From Suilimivivens sp964571145 (GTDB lineage: Bacteria > Bacillota > Clostridia > Lachnospirales > Lachnospiraceae), in the NCBI GenBank assembly GCA_964571145.1, contig CAZNAP010000021.1:1-32165 (forward strand): a stretch of 32,165 nucleotides of DNA, given 5' to 3'. The first letter of the stretch is position 1. Each line of letters begins with the position of its first letter. The notes below the pieces were generated by a model. That model was not told the DNA's origin. It saw only the letters and a program-made list of their open reading frames with translations, and ran no database searches. Made by a program: the position numbers and the translations under genes. Shown here piece after piece: positions 7,580-15,109 of this stretch.

Positions 7580-9106
7580 TTACTGGGGCATTGCCACTAC
7601 AGTCATACCTTCCTGTAAGGTTGAAGTAACATCTGTTACAAGTTGGTCACCTTCAGATAAGCCTTCCACAACCTGAACCATTGTGTCAGAAGAAATACCG
7701 GTCACGATAGGCTTCTTTACCAGTATATTATTTTCAACTGCGTATACGAACTCTCCGTCCATATCAACGTTTACTACACCTACAGGTACAATAAGTACAT
7801 TTTCTTCTTTTGCTGTACTAATAACAACCTTAGCTTCTACGCCCAATATGACATTGCTGTCAGGATTGGTAATTTTTATTTCTGTACCTACAACAGAAGC
7901 TCCACTGCTATTGGTTTCAGCCATTTTATTGATCTTGGAAACTTCGCCTTCATACTTACTGCCACCAATAGTAACAGTTGCTTTTTGTCCGACTGCAATC
8001 TTATCCAAGTCATACTTGGTAACAGTAATTTTTACCATGACATCTTCGGTGCTTTCCAACTTTAATAACTGTGTTCCGGTAGCTGTTGCAGCCCCTTCTA
8101 CAGCATTCATTTCTGTTACTACACCATCAAATTCAGCAGTAATACCATTTTCCACAGCAGTCAGACTTGCAAGTGTATCCGTTGCCTGAATTTCTTTCGT
8201 CTGATTAGTCGCTTCCAATTCTTCCTTAGCACCGGCTGTCATCTTTCCTGCCTCTGATGTATTCTTTTGAGATTTCATTTCTGAACGATATTCTTTATAG
8301 TCAGCCAGCATATCATTATAGACTTTCAGTTCATCTTCCCAGCCTTTTATTTCCTTGTTATTGCCCTGCTCATAAGTATTTAATTGCACTAATTTCTGCA
8401 GATTCAAATACTCGTCTGAATCAGGATGATCCTTCCAGTCTAAAAGAGAAATCTGAAGTAACGCACCCTCATGTGCCAAATCACTCTTCTTCTTCTCGAT
8501 TTTGTTTTCAAGTCCGGTTATGTAAGCTTCTGTATCTGCAATCTGCTGATCCAGCACTGTCAGATTGGTACTTGCTTCGCCCAAATCACCCAGCTTTTCA
8601 TTATTACTTTCAACGGTATTTTTATAACTTCCCTCAGCGGACTGAATATTCAGTTCTGCCAACTGTTTTTCTTTAGCAAATGAATCAGCATCATAGGTAA
8701 GCAGTACGTCACCTGCCTTAACAGCATCTCCTGCTTCCACTACAACATCGCCAACCTTGACATTAACTTCGGAAAAGTAGCTCTTGGCCATTTCAGTTGA
8801 TACGGTTCCACTGGTATTAATTGTCTGTTCAATTTCTCCCATTGTAGCCGCCGTGGTTGAAACAACAGCTTGCGCCCCATTTCCGCCAAATATGCTGGAT
8901 AAAATGAAGAAAAGTACAATCACGCCGATAATACTGAAAATAATAATTCTTCTGCGTTTCTTCTTAGCCTTCTTATCTAACGGCTGCTTTTCTTTTTTAG
9001 GTTTCTTCTCTTTTTTAGGCTTCTTACCTAATTGGTTTTCCTCAGATGTAATCACATCTGTTACCACCACTTCTTCACTTGTGTCATTCTTTTTCTGTTC
9101 AGACAT
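7580..9106 (-). CDS. Membrane-fusion (HlyD/MacA-like) subunit of ABC exporter
   Basis: Periplasmic-adaptor-type protein which, in Gram-positives, links a MacB-like permease to the cell surface. The 508 residues are: a Lys-rich cytoplasmic tail (about 28-53), one membrane helix (53-74), a half biotinyl-lipoyl segment (VNVKVGDVVVEAGDAVKAGDVLL), a long helical hairpin (about 135-300), the second lipoyl half (ITAEFDGVVTEMNAVEGAA), a beta-barrel (VTKYDLDKIAVGQKATVTI) and a C-terminal membrane-proximal domain (VVEGLSEGDQLVTD). The start has GAGGAG 8-10 bases upstream. It is the middle gene of the operon. The very basic tail rich in KKPKKEK is notable, but similar tails occur in related Clostridia. 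Confidence 0.9.
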   Translation of the reverse strand: MSEQKKNDTSEEVVVTDVITSEENQLGKKPKKEKKPKKEKQPLDKKAKKKRRRIIIFSIIGVIVLFFILSSIFGGNGAQAVVSTTAATMGEIEQTINTSGTVSTEMAKSYFSEVNVKVGDVVVEAGDAVKAGDVLLTYDADSFAKEKQLAELNIQSAEGSYKNTVESNNEKLGDLGEASTNLTVLDQQIADTEAYITGLENKIEKKKSDLAHEGALLQISLLDWKDHPDSDEYLNLQKLVQLNTYEQGNNKEIKGWEDELKVYNDMLADYKEYRSEMKSQKNTSEAGKMTAGAKEELEATNQTKEIQATDTLASLTAVENGITAEFDGVVTEMNAVEGAATATGTQLLKLESTEDVMVKITVTKYDLDKIAVGQKATVTIGGSKYEGEVSKINKMAETNSSGASVVGTEIKITNPDSNVILGVEAKVVISTAKEENVLIVPVGVVNVDMDGEFVYAVENNILVKKPIVTGISSDTMVQVVEGLSEGDQLVTDVTSTLQEGMTVVAMPQ

Positions 9107-9139
9107 TTTTTCTTCTCCTCCGTCTGTCGTTCTATCTTC

Positions 9140-9835
9140 TTATAATTTAGGTTGATTGATGATGTCTTCCACAATCTGTCCATCCATGATACGCACAATT
9201 CTTCTGGCCTGACCGGCAATTTCATTATCATGTGTAATCAGTATGACCGTTCTGCCATCCCGATGTAATTCCTGTAAAATACCCATTATCTCTTTGGTGG
9301 AGCCTGAATCCAAGTTTCCTGTAGGTTCATCTGCCAGAATAACCGGCGGTGCCTGTGCAATGGCTCTGGCTATAGCGACTCTCTGTTGCTGTCCGCCTGA
9401 CATCTCCGATGGTTTATGTTCCATTCGTTCTTTCAATCCCACCTTTTCCAAAGCAAGTGCTGACAAACGGGTACGTTCTTTTTTAGCAACACCTCTGTAG
9501 ATTAACGGAAGTTCCACATTTTCCAGTGCAGTTAAACCTGCAATTAAGTTAAATCCCTGAAAAACAAATCCAATTTCTTTATTTCGGATATCCGATAATT
9601 CATCATCCGTCAAATGTGATACGTCTTGTTCGTTCAATATGTAAGTACCACTGGTTGGTACATCCAGACATCCCAGCATATTCATCAAGGTGGATTTACC
9701 TGAGCCGGACTGTCCCACAATTGCTACAAATTCGTTTTTGTTAATTTGAAGGTTTACATGATCTAATGCACGAACCTCGTTTTCACCGGGATTATAGATT
9801 TTACACATATCCTGGATTTCAATTAATTTGTTCAT
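9140..9835 (-). CDS. ABC transporter ATP-binding protein, MacB/LolD type
   Basis: ATPase subunit of the exporter encoded with the two following genes. The 231-residue protein is complete: Walker A GQSGSGKST, Q-loop (FQGFNL), signature SGGQQQRVAIARA, Walker B VILADEPTGNLDS and switch His in LITHD. The EMSGGQQQRVAIARAIAQ and TGNLD variants are typical of the LolD/MacB/FtsE group. AGGAG lies ten bases before the ATG. It is the first gene of the operon, about 60 bp from a strong promoter. Confidence 0.95.
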   Translation of the reverse strand: MNKLIEIQDMCKIYNPGENEVRALDHVNLQINKNEFVAIVGQSGSGKSTLMNMLGCLDVPTSGTYILNEQDVSHLTDDELSDIRNKEIGFVFQGFNLIAGLTALENVELPLIYRGVAKKERTRLSALALEKVGLKERMEHKPSEMSGGQQQRVAIARAIAQAPPVILADEPTGNLDSGSTKEIMGILQELHRDGRTVILITHDNEIAGQARRIVRIMDGQIVEDIINQPKL

Positions 9836-9886
9836 TTGTTATGCGCTCCTGCTTCCTGCATGTTTACTTAGTGTTCGCTGTACTAT

Positions 9887-9917
9887 TGTATTATACATCT
9901 AATACAGTAGTTGTCAA
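9887..9917 (-). promoter_or_regulatory. Promoter with overlapping operator for the ABC export operon
   Basis: On the minus strand TTGACA (9917-9912) and TATAAT (9895-9890) lie 16 bp apart, both perfect matches. A palindrome TGTATTA-N6-TAATACA (9887-9906) covers the -10 and half the spacer. It can be extended imperfectly with flanking ACTA/TAGT bases. Such placement suits a repressor, for example of the GntR/YtrA type that often controls ABC exporters, but no regulator gene is adjacent. Confidence 0.75.
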
Positions 9918-9969
9918 TACCCTATTCAAAAAAACTGCCATATACTTCGTTTGTCATGAAATCAGGTTC

Positions 9970-9991
9970 ATTAGCCACTCGGTGACTAACC
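9970..9991. repeat. Palindromic copy of the dispersed repeat
   Basis: TTAGCCACTCGGTGACTAA is an almost perfect palindrome containing the CACTCGGTG core. It lies in the 228-bp gap between the ABC promoter and the ribU stop codon. The rest of the gap is AT-rich with nothing else recognised. Confidence 0.5.
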
Positions 9992-10063
9992 AGTTTTCTA
10001 AACAGTATAACGAATTATATGGCAGGAAAATTACAAAAATATGTAACTATTTCTTAAATTTAT

Positions 10064-10834
10064 CTAAAGTTTCTCCGTATTAGGTGCAATCTTAGCCTTT
10101 TTATGTACCATTCCTTCTTTTAAGATTGGGCTAAGTCGCTTGTAAATCAACATGGTAATCAGTGAAATACCGCTGCCTTTTAGGAGATTCAAAGGAACTA
10201 CCGCGAAAAGAACTAACGTTTTCACATCAACAATACTGCTGTTAACCGCTGTTCCCATCTCCACTATCTGTTGCTCAGTCATACCATACAGCTTAATAAA
10301 TGCCGGTATCAGATACCATGCATTAAACATGGAACCAACCAGTGTTAAAATCAAAGTACCGGAAATTACTGCCACAATTGCGTTTTTCCTAGACTTCTTA
10401 AACATATATATAATAGAAGCAGGCAGTACGAAGCTGCATCCTACTACGAAGTTAGCTAAATCACCTACAAAAGCGGTACTGGTTCCTTTAATTAATAATT
10501 TAATCAGAATCTTGCAGAACTCAATCATGACACCCGCTACCGGTCCGAACGCAAATGCACCCACTAAAGCCGGCAATTCACCCAGGTCCAGTTCATAAAA
10601 GGGCGGTGCAAAAGGTACTGGAAATTCAAACAGCATTAAAAGTCCGGCAATTGCTGAGAACAACCCGATCATCGCAATTTTTCTGGTGTTTAATACTCTG
10701 GTTGTGTCCCCGTTTCTTTTTTTCAGTAACTTCTCAACTACATAAGCTACCGCGAAAAGTGCTGCTGCCACCCCAATCGATACCAGCACAAAGGTTACAT
10801 TGTCTACTACATTTGTCCATAAATCAGTTTTCAT
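10064..10834 (-). CDS. ribU: ECF transporter S component, riboflavin-specific (RibU)
   Basis: Substrate-binding membrane subunit of an energy-coupling-factor transporter for riboflavin. The 256-residue protein has a first helix at about 12-34, a cytoplasmic basic stretch (EKLLKKRNGDTTRVLNTRKIA) and about five further helices. It has RibU-like segments FPVPFAPPFYELDLGELPALVGAFAFGPVAG and MFNAWYLIPAFIKLYGM (given in parts of one helix-loop region). The start is the ATG at 10834, with AAAGGAG eight bases upstream; sixteen earlier in-frame codons lie in the leader. An FMN riboswitch upstream supports riboflavin as the substrate. The shared ECF ATPases and T subunit are not in the window, as is usual for group II ECF systems. 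Confidence 0.94.
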   Translation of the reverse strand: MKTDLWTNVVDNVTFVLVSIGVAAALFAVAYVVEKLLKKRNGDTTRVLNTRKIAMIGLFSAIAGLLMLFEFPVPFAPPFYELDLGELPALVGAFAFGPVAGVMIEFCKILIKLLIKGTSTAFVGDLANFVVGCSFVLPASIIYMFKKSRKNAIVAVISGTLILTLVGSMFNAWYLIPAFIKLYGMTEQQIVEMGTAVNSSIVDVKTLVLFAVVPLNLLKGSGISLITMLIYKRLSPILKEGMVHKKAKIAPNTEKL

Positions 10835-10860
10835 TTCTTTGACTCCTTTCCCAAGTCGAA

Positions 10861-10879
10861 TATTGTGCCAAGCACAATA
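10861..10879 (-). other. Perfect 8-bp hairpin in the ribU leader
   Basis: TATTGTGC and GCACAATA pair perfectly around a three-base loop. The hairpin lies between the riboswitch terminator and the ribU ribosome binding site. There is no T-run, so it is not a terminator; it could be an mRNA stability element or a protein-binding site. Confidence 0.5.
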
Positions 10880-10903
10880 CATGATTAGTGAAAGTTCTTT
10901 GAC

Positions 10904-10936
10904 GAAAAGAAGCCCCGAATTGTTAAATTCAGGGCT
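10904..10936 (-). terminator. ribU: Riboswitch-controlled terminator of the ribU leader
   Basis: On the minus strand AGCCCTGAATT and AATTCGGGGCT form an 11-bp stem (one G-U pair) with a four-base loop, followed by TCTTTT. It is the expression platform of the FMN riboswitch just upstream. Confidence 0.88.
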
Positions 10937-10989
10937 CTACACATCGCATCATTCGATACACCAAAAAAGCTGTATCTTTTATCCGCAAT

Positions 10990-11118
10990 TTCTTCTCTCA
11001 TCCAGACTTTACTGTCGGTTTTGGAATTTCACCAAATCAGCCACGCACATCGCCGAAGCGAATGCTGTGGGTCGCGGACTATACCGCCGGTAGGGAATTT
11101 CACCCAACCCTGAAGAAC
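10990..11118 (-). ncRNA. FMN riboswitch (RFN element)
   Basis: On the minus strand the conserved aptamer blocks occur in order: CTTCAGGGTTGGGTGAAATT, CCTACCGGCGGTATAGTCC, GCGACCC, a variable arm with hairpin (GCATTCGCTTCGGCGATG), TGATTTGGTGAAATTCC, CCGACAGTAAAGTCTGGATG and the closing GAGAAGAA. FMN binding is expected to favour the terminator at 10904-10936 and so repress ribU. Confidence 0.97.
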
Positions 11119-11138
11119 TTTCTATTTATTTTATTCGT

Positions 11139-11167
11139 ATTATATACTACTATCATGTATTATACAA
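11139..11167 (-). promoter_or_regulatory. ribU: Promoter of ribU
   Basis: On the minus strand TTGTAT (11167-11162) and TATAAT (11144-11139) are 17 bp apart, about 20 bp before the first conserved riboswitch base. Confidence 0.7.
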
Positions 11168-11235
11168 TCATTTTTTGTGTAAATCTAACATTTAAATCTA
11201 ACATTTCCCAATGGCATCTTGTATTTCGAGTAAAT

Positions 11236-11500
11236 CGGGTAATTCCTGTCTATCTCCCACAAATTACCCGTCCTTATTCCTTGATTTTGGCTTTTCCAAA
11301 TTATACCTAGGGTAATTTCTCTTAGTCAAAGTTTATTTACCCGCTTTTATTTCTTGATTTCTTCATTTATCACTTGTATTCAAAATAATTCTCATGTAAA
11401 ACAAGGCTATTCAAGTTGTTTTCCCCGTCTCTTTTGCAAAAGCAGCATTAACAGCGCATTTATGACGGGTAATCCTCGATTTCTAATATATATTTACCTG
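11236..11500. repeat. Three successive GGGTAA...TTACCC inverted repeats in a gene-free gap
   Basis: The 490-bp stretch 11119-11608 has no gene. It holds CGGGTAATT/AATTACCCG (11236-11244 with 11262-11270, perfect), GGGTAA/TTACCC (11310-11315 with 11337-11342) and CGGGTAA/TTACCTG (11466-11472 with 11494-11500, one G-T pair). All three share one stem sequence with loops of about 17-22 bases. Their role is unknown. Confidence 0.55.
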
Positions 11501-11524
11501 ATATTCAAGATATACAGATAGGTT

Positions 11525-11545
11525 AACCAGATTTCTCATCTGGTT
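11525..11545. other. Hairpin downstream of the toxin remnant
   Basis: AACCAGAT and ATCTGGTT form a perfect 8-bp stem with a five-base loop. It lies about 65 bp after the toxin-remnant stop. No clear T-run follows on either strand, so a terminator call is weak. Confidence 0.4.
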
Positions 11546-11608
11546 TCACTCTAAATGGTATTGTCTTTTTCAGTATCTTTCTATATTTCGAAATATTTCA
11601 CTTTCGCT

Positions 11609-11806
11609 TCACGTTTTGGGGTATGTGTAGAATGATTCTGCACTAAGCGTTTTCTTCCAATCTTCCTCCTCACGTAATACTCTTAAAATATGTACTTCTC
11701 GCTTTTCTTCTTTAATAACATAAAAGGCAATAGATGGTTTAAATACCATTTTGTGTATTAAATAATTTCTATAAAACATCTGAGTAGACGGAAAAGCTTT
11801 GTACAT
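11609..11806 (-). pseudogene. RelE/ParE-type toxin, C-terminal remnant
   Basis: The 65-codon frame encodes FKPSIAFYVIKEEKREVHILRVLREEEDWKKTL (in parts: SIAFYVIKEEKREV, HILRVLREEEDW). This matches the last two strands and helix of RelE/ParE toxins, where an F-Y-V-I-x-E-E strand precedes HxxRVLxxxxDW. The N-terminal half of about 45 residues, with the first helices and most of the RNase or gyrase-targeting surface, is missing. The frame opens after a stop inside the antitoxin gene and is in a different frame from it. The simplest explanation is a deletion joining the antitoxin 3' part to the toxin 3' part out of frame. It is unlikely to be an active toxin. Confidence 0.6.
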
Positions 11807-11961
11807 CTGCTCACCCTTAATTCACTTATTTTTTCAAAAGCTTCCTCTAAGGGCAATTCTCTTTCTGCCTCTATATCGTCAATGCCACGGTCAAGCATTC
11901 GTAATAAACGCTCATCCTCTGATTTATCATTTGTTTTATCATTTATTGTTGTTTGTGCCAT
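11758..11961 (-). pseudogene. Antitoxin remnant upstream of the broken toxin
   Basis: The ATG at 11961 follows GGAG by six bases and opens a 67-codon frame. It begins MAQTTINDKTNDKSEDERL, then MLDRGIDDIEAERELPLEEAFEKI, which resembles the C-terminal helix of RelB/Phd-type antitoxins of this class (M..GIDD.E.GR..P.EEA..K). The last 20 residues (VSRCTKLFRLLRCF...) are unlike any antitoxin. They arise from reading into the toxin sequence in the wrong frame, which supports a deletion. Normally the toxin would start a few bases after or overlapping the antitoxin stop. Truncated expression is possible. Confidence 0.55.
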
Positions 11962-12089
11962 ATTAATCTCCATCCGCTTGCTTCTGCAAGCTACTAAATC
12001 AAGGTGTGAGCAGTTGTAAATAAATAATGATTTGAATCATATATTCTCTTACTTATCTACAGTGTAACATATATTGCTATTATTTATTA

Positions 12090-14468
12090 CTAATTCTTAT
12101 CCTGGTTCAGTTTCATGGTCAGTCCGATTCTTTTCTTCGCTACATCCACAGTCATTACTTGAACCTCTACAATATCTCCCACACTGACTGCCTCTAAAGG
12201 ATGCTTGATAAAGCGGTCTGTAATCTGAGAAATATGAACAAGTCCGTCTTGGTGTACACCGATGTCCACAAATACGCCAAAATCGATTACATTACGAACG
12301 GTTCCCTTCATAATCATACCGGGTTTTAAGTCTTTCATATCCAGTACATCACTGCGCAGAATGGGAGCAGGCATATTCTCTCTTGGGTCTCTGGACGGCT
12401 TCTCCAATTCTGTCAAAATATCCGTCAAGGTGATTTCACCAATTCCTAACTCACTTGCCATCTGTTTTTTGTCTTTGATTTTATGCTCTAATGTACTGAC
12501 CGCTGTGTTGCCTCCTGCCATTGCTTTTGCGCCGGCATTCTTGTTTGCGCTTGTTTCATTTTGGGACAGTTCCATGGCAACGCCACCCATTGCAGCCGCT
12601 AAGGCTTTGCCCATTGCTGTGTCGGTATTGCGAATAACCACTTTTTGCGGTTTATTCTTTACTTCTCTTGCAGGAGCAGGTGCTTCTTTCTTTAATGTTC
12701 CTTTCTTCTCTGCAGCCTGTTTCTGAGCCAAACGAACATCATCCATTGTCAAGTTCATTCTCTTAAGAAGTTCCAATGCTGCTTTGTAGGATTCCGGATG
12801 GACACTGGTAGCATCAAGAGGATTGTCCCCACCTTGAATACGAAGAAATCCTGCACACTGTTCATATGCTTTAGGACCCAGCTTAGGTACTTTTAAAAGC
12901 TGCGCACGATTTTTAAACCGCCCGTTAGCTTCTCTATAATCAACGATATTTTTAGCAATTGGTTTGGAAATTCCGGATATATACTCAAGGAGAGGCGCAG
13001 ATGCTGTATTTAAGTCTACTCCCACCTTGTTTACACAATCTTCGACTACGCCGGTCAACGCATCTCCCAGCTTTTTCTGGTTCATATCATGTTGATACTG
13101 ACCAACTCCTATGGACTTGGGATCAATCTTAACTAGTTCTGCCAATGGATCCTGTAATCTTCTGGCAATAGAAGCTGCACTTCTTTGTCCTACGTCAAAA
13201 TTAGGGAACTCTTCTGTAGCCAGTTTACTTGCTGAATATACTGAAGCACCTGCTTCGTTTACGATTACATATTGAACCGGCAGATCCAGTTCCTTGATTA
13301 ATTCCACAATAACCTGTTCGGATTCTCTAGAAGCCGTGCCGTTTCCTACACTAATTAAGGAAACGCCGTACTTCTTAATCAACTTCTTTAATTCTGCTTT
13401 AGCTTCGTCAACTTTATTCTGAGGTGCCGTAGGGTAAATAACCTTTGTATCAAGCACTTTACCAGTAGCATCTACGATTGCCAGCTTACAACCTGTACGA
13501 AAAGCAGGGTCCCAGCCAAGAACCACTTTTCCAGCAATAGGAGGTTGCATCAGAAGCTGTGTCAGGTTCTTTCCAAATACAGAAATAGCACCGTCTTCAG
13601 CCTTTTCCGTTAGTTCATTTCGAATATCACGGTCAATTGCAGGAGCGATTAACCGCTCATAAGCATCCTGTATAACCTCTTTTAAAACCGGTGTAGTATA
13701 AGAATTATCTGTGGTAATCAACTTTGTAGCCAGATATTGCAAAATACGTTCTTCCGGTGCTTCAATTTTAACAACGAGAACTTTCTCAGTTTCCCCTCTA
13801 TTTAATGCCAGTATACGATGCCCGACCACCTTTTTAATCGGTTCTTCATAGGCATAATACATCTCATAAACGCTTTCTGCCTTCTCATCCTTCGCTGTAC
13901 TGACAAGCTTGCCCTCTTGCATAGTCATACTTCTGATATACATACGATAGTCTGCTTCGTCTGATATCATTTCCGCAATAATATCCTTAGCACCCTGAAG
14001 CGCTTCCTCTGCAGTCTTTACTTCTTTTTCTTCATTTATATAGTTAGCAGCTTCTTCCGCTAATGGTGCTGCTGCATCCTGTTTCAAAATATACTCTGCC
14101 AGTCCTTCTAGGCCTTTTTCACGAGCTACACTGGCTCTGGTCTTCCTTTTCGGTCTGTAAGGACGATATAAATCTTCCACTACTACCAATGTCTGAGCTG
14201 CCAAAATTTTGCTTTTTAACTCTTCTGTTAGTTTACCCTGTTCTTCAATACTGCTGATGACCTGTGTCTTCTTTTCCTCAAGATTACGCAGATAATTCAA
14301 GCGTTCAAAAAGATTTCTTAAAACTTCATCATTCAAAGAGCCTGTGGCTTCTTTACGATAACGGGAAATAAAAGGAATGGTATTTCCTTCATCAATCAGC
14401 TTGACGGCTGCTTCCACCTGCCATTTTTCAACTTTTAACTCTTCTTTTAACTTCAGTATAATGTCCAT
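12090..14468 (-). CDS. tex: Tex-family RNA-binding protein (YqgF, HhH and S1 domains)
   Basis: Tex proteins are conserved cytoplasmic nucleic-acid-binding proteins linked to transcription and RNA metabolism; the exact role is unsettled. The 792 residues show the helical N-terminus with IPFISRYRKEATGSLND (31-47), YRPYRPKRKTRASVAREKGL (about 101-120), the YqgF-like RNase H fold beginning VVLGWDPAFRTGCKLA (about 315-330), two HhH motifs (LLEYISGISKPIAKNIVDYR) and a C-terminal S1 domain (LKPGMIMKGTVRNVIDFGVF). Between HhH and S1 is a low-complexity Ala/Lys/Met-rich insert of about 80 residues (KKGTLKKEAPAPAREVKNK; NKNAGAKAMAGG). This makes the protein longer than the roughly 720-residue Bacillus homologue. 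The start has AAAGG upstream. It is transcribed alone. Confidence 0.95.
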   Translation of the reverse strand: MDIILKLKEELKVEKWQVEAAVKLIDEGNTIPFISRYRKEATGSLNDEVLRNLFERLNYLRNLEEKKTQVISSIEEQGKLTEELKSKILAAQTLVVVEDLYRPYRPKRKTRASVAREKGLEGLAEYILKQDAAAPLAEEAANYINEEKEVKTAEEALQGAKDIIAEMISDEADYRMYIRSMTMQEGKLVSTAKDEKAESVYEMYYAYEEPIKKVVGHRILALNRGETEKVLVVKIEAPEERILQYLATKLITTDNSYTTPVLKEVIQDAYERLIAPAIDRDIRNELTEKAEDGAISVFGKNLTQLLMQPPIAGKVVLGWDPAFRTGCKLAIVDATGKVLDTKVIYPTAPQNKVDEAKAELKKLIKKYGVSLISVGNGTASRESEQVIVELIKELDLPVQYVIVNEAGASVYSASKLATEEFPNFDVGQRSAASIARRLQDPLAELVKIDPKSIGVGQYQHDMNQKKLGDALTGVVEDCVNKVGVDLNTASAPLLEYISGISKPIAKNIVDYREANGRFKNRAQLLKVPKLGPKAYEQCAGFLRIQGGDNPLDATSVHPESYKAALELLKRMNLTMDDVRLAQKQAAEKKGTLKKEAPAPAREVKNKPQKVVIRNTDTAMGKALAAAMGGVAMELSQNETSANKNAGAKAMAGGNTAVSTLEHKIKDKKQMASELGIGEITLTDILTELEKPSRDPRENMPAPILRSDVLDMKDLKPGMIMKGTVRNVIDFGVFVDIGVHQDGLVHISQITDRFIKHPLEAVSVGDIVEVQVMTVDVAKKRIGLTMKLNQDKN

Positions 14469-14518
14469 TTTTGTTTCACGCCTTTCTATCCTTGGATTTT
14501 TCTACCAAGGCACCTCTT

Positions 14519-14548
14519 ATTATAGAGGATAATACACTTTGATTTCAA
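14519..14548 (-). promoter_or_regulatory. tex: Promoter of tex
   Basis: On the minus strand TTGAAA (14548-14543) and TATAAT (14524-14519) lie 18 bp apart. The -10 sits inside a small inverted repeat, CCTCT-N6-AGAGG. A 6-bp CCTTGG/CCAAGG hairpin follows in the leader (14490-14510). Confidence 0.65.
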
Positions 14549-14555
14549 GAAAGAA

Positions 14556-14584
14556 TTGTATTAATGCCCTAAAAGTGCTAATAT
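14556..14584 (+). promoter_or_regulatory. Possible promoter of the plus-strand three-gene run
   Basis: TTGTAT (14556-14561) and TAATAT (14579-14584) are 17 bp apart and about 75 bp before the first gene, divergent from the tex promoter. Confidence 0.45.
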
Positions 14585-14659
14585 AATAGTATATAAGCTG
14601 ATTTTTATATAATATTTTAGTAAGGTTGTAAGAAACCTACGACATGCATGGGGTGTAAC

Positions 14660-15082
14660 ATGGAATATGATAAAAACGGGAACCGTGCAGAGGGTGTGCA
14701 CCATTACCCAGGCAGTAGCATGGCTACCGCTGCAATGTTTTTAAGTTTAGCTGCGATTTTTTCGATATTTACCATTTATCTTCCGCTGGTTTTCGGAAGT
14801 ATTGCAATTATACTTGCCATTCTTTCCAAGGGATATGGCAAAAAGCTTCTTCCTACTGCTAAGGTTGGAATCAGTATTGGAATTGGCAGTATCAGTTTGA
14901 TTTTAGTCATTTTTGCCTCAGCTGTTTCTCTATTACTGACCAGTAGTGGTGATTCGTTGATTAAGCTGGGACAGCAACTGGATTCTCAATATGAAAAGCA
15001 GACAGGGACTCAACTGGAAGATATTTTCGGACAATCCTATGAAGATATTATGAAAGAGTATGTGACCATTCTCGATAAATAA
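14660..15082 (+). CDS. Small two-helix membrane protein (DUF4190-like)
   Basis: Function unknown. The 140-residue protein has a short polar N-terminus (MEYDKNGNRAEG), two hydrophobic segments (SMATAAMFLSLAAIFSIFTI to about IILAIL, and VGISIGIGSISLILVIFASA) joined by a basic loop (SKGYGKKLLPTAK), then a polar, probably extracytoplasmic tail of about 45 residues. The hydrophobic pair with an ILAILSKG turn resembles the DUF4190 group. Two starts are possible: 14648 without a binding site, and 14660 with GGGGTG four bases upstream; 14660 is a moderate preference. It is followed after 27 bp by the HEQEH gene. Confidence 0.7.
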   Translation: MEYDKNGNRAEGVHHYPGSSMATAAMFLSLAAIFSIFTIYLPLVFGSIAIILAILSKGYGKKLLPTAKVGISIGIGSISLILVIFASAVSLLLTSSGDSLIKLGQQLDSQYEKQTGTQLEDIFGQSYEDIMKEYVTILDK

Positions 15083-15109
15083 TTAAATTCAGTGAAAGGA
15101 GAAGAATTT

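Noticed and set aside
9766..10083. Plus-strand 105-codon frame across the ABC promoter
   Set aside because: It overlaps the ABC ATPase start, a consensus promoter and the ribU end, with no binding site or recognisable protein features.
11062..11310. Plus-strand 82-codon frame
   Set aside because: Antisense to the FMN riboswitch and ribU promoter; no binding site.
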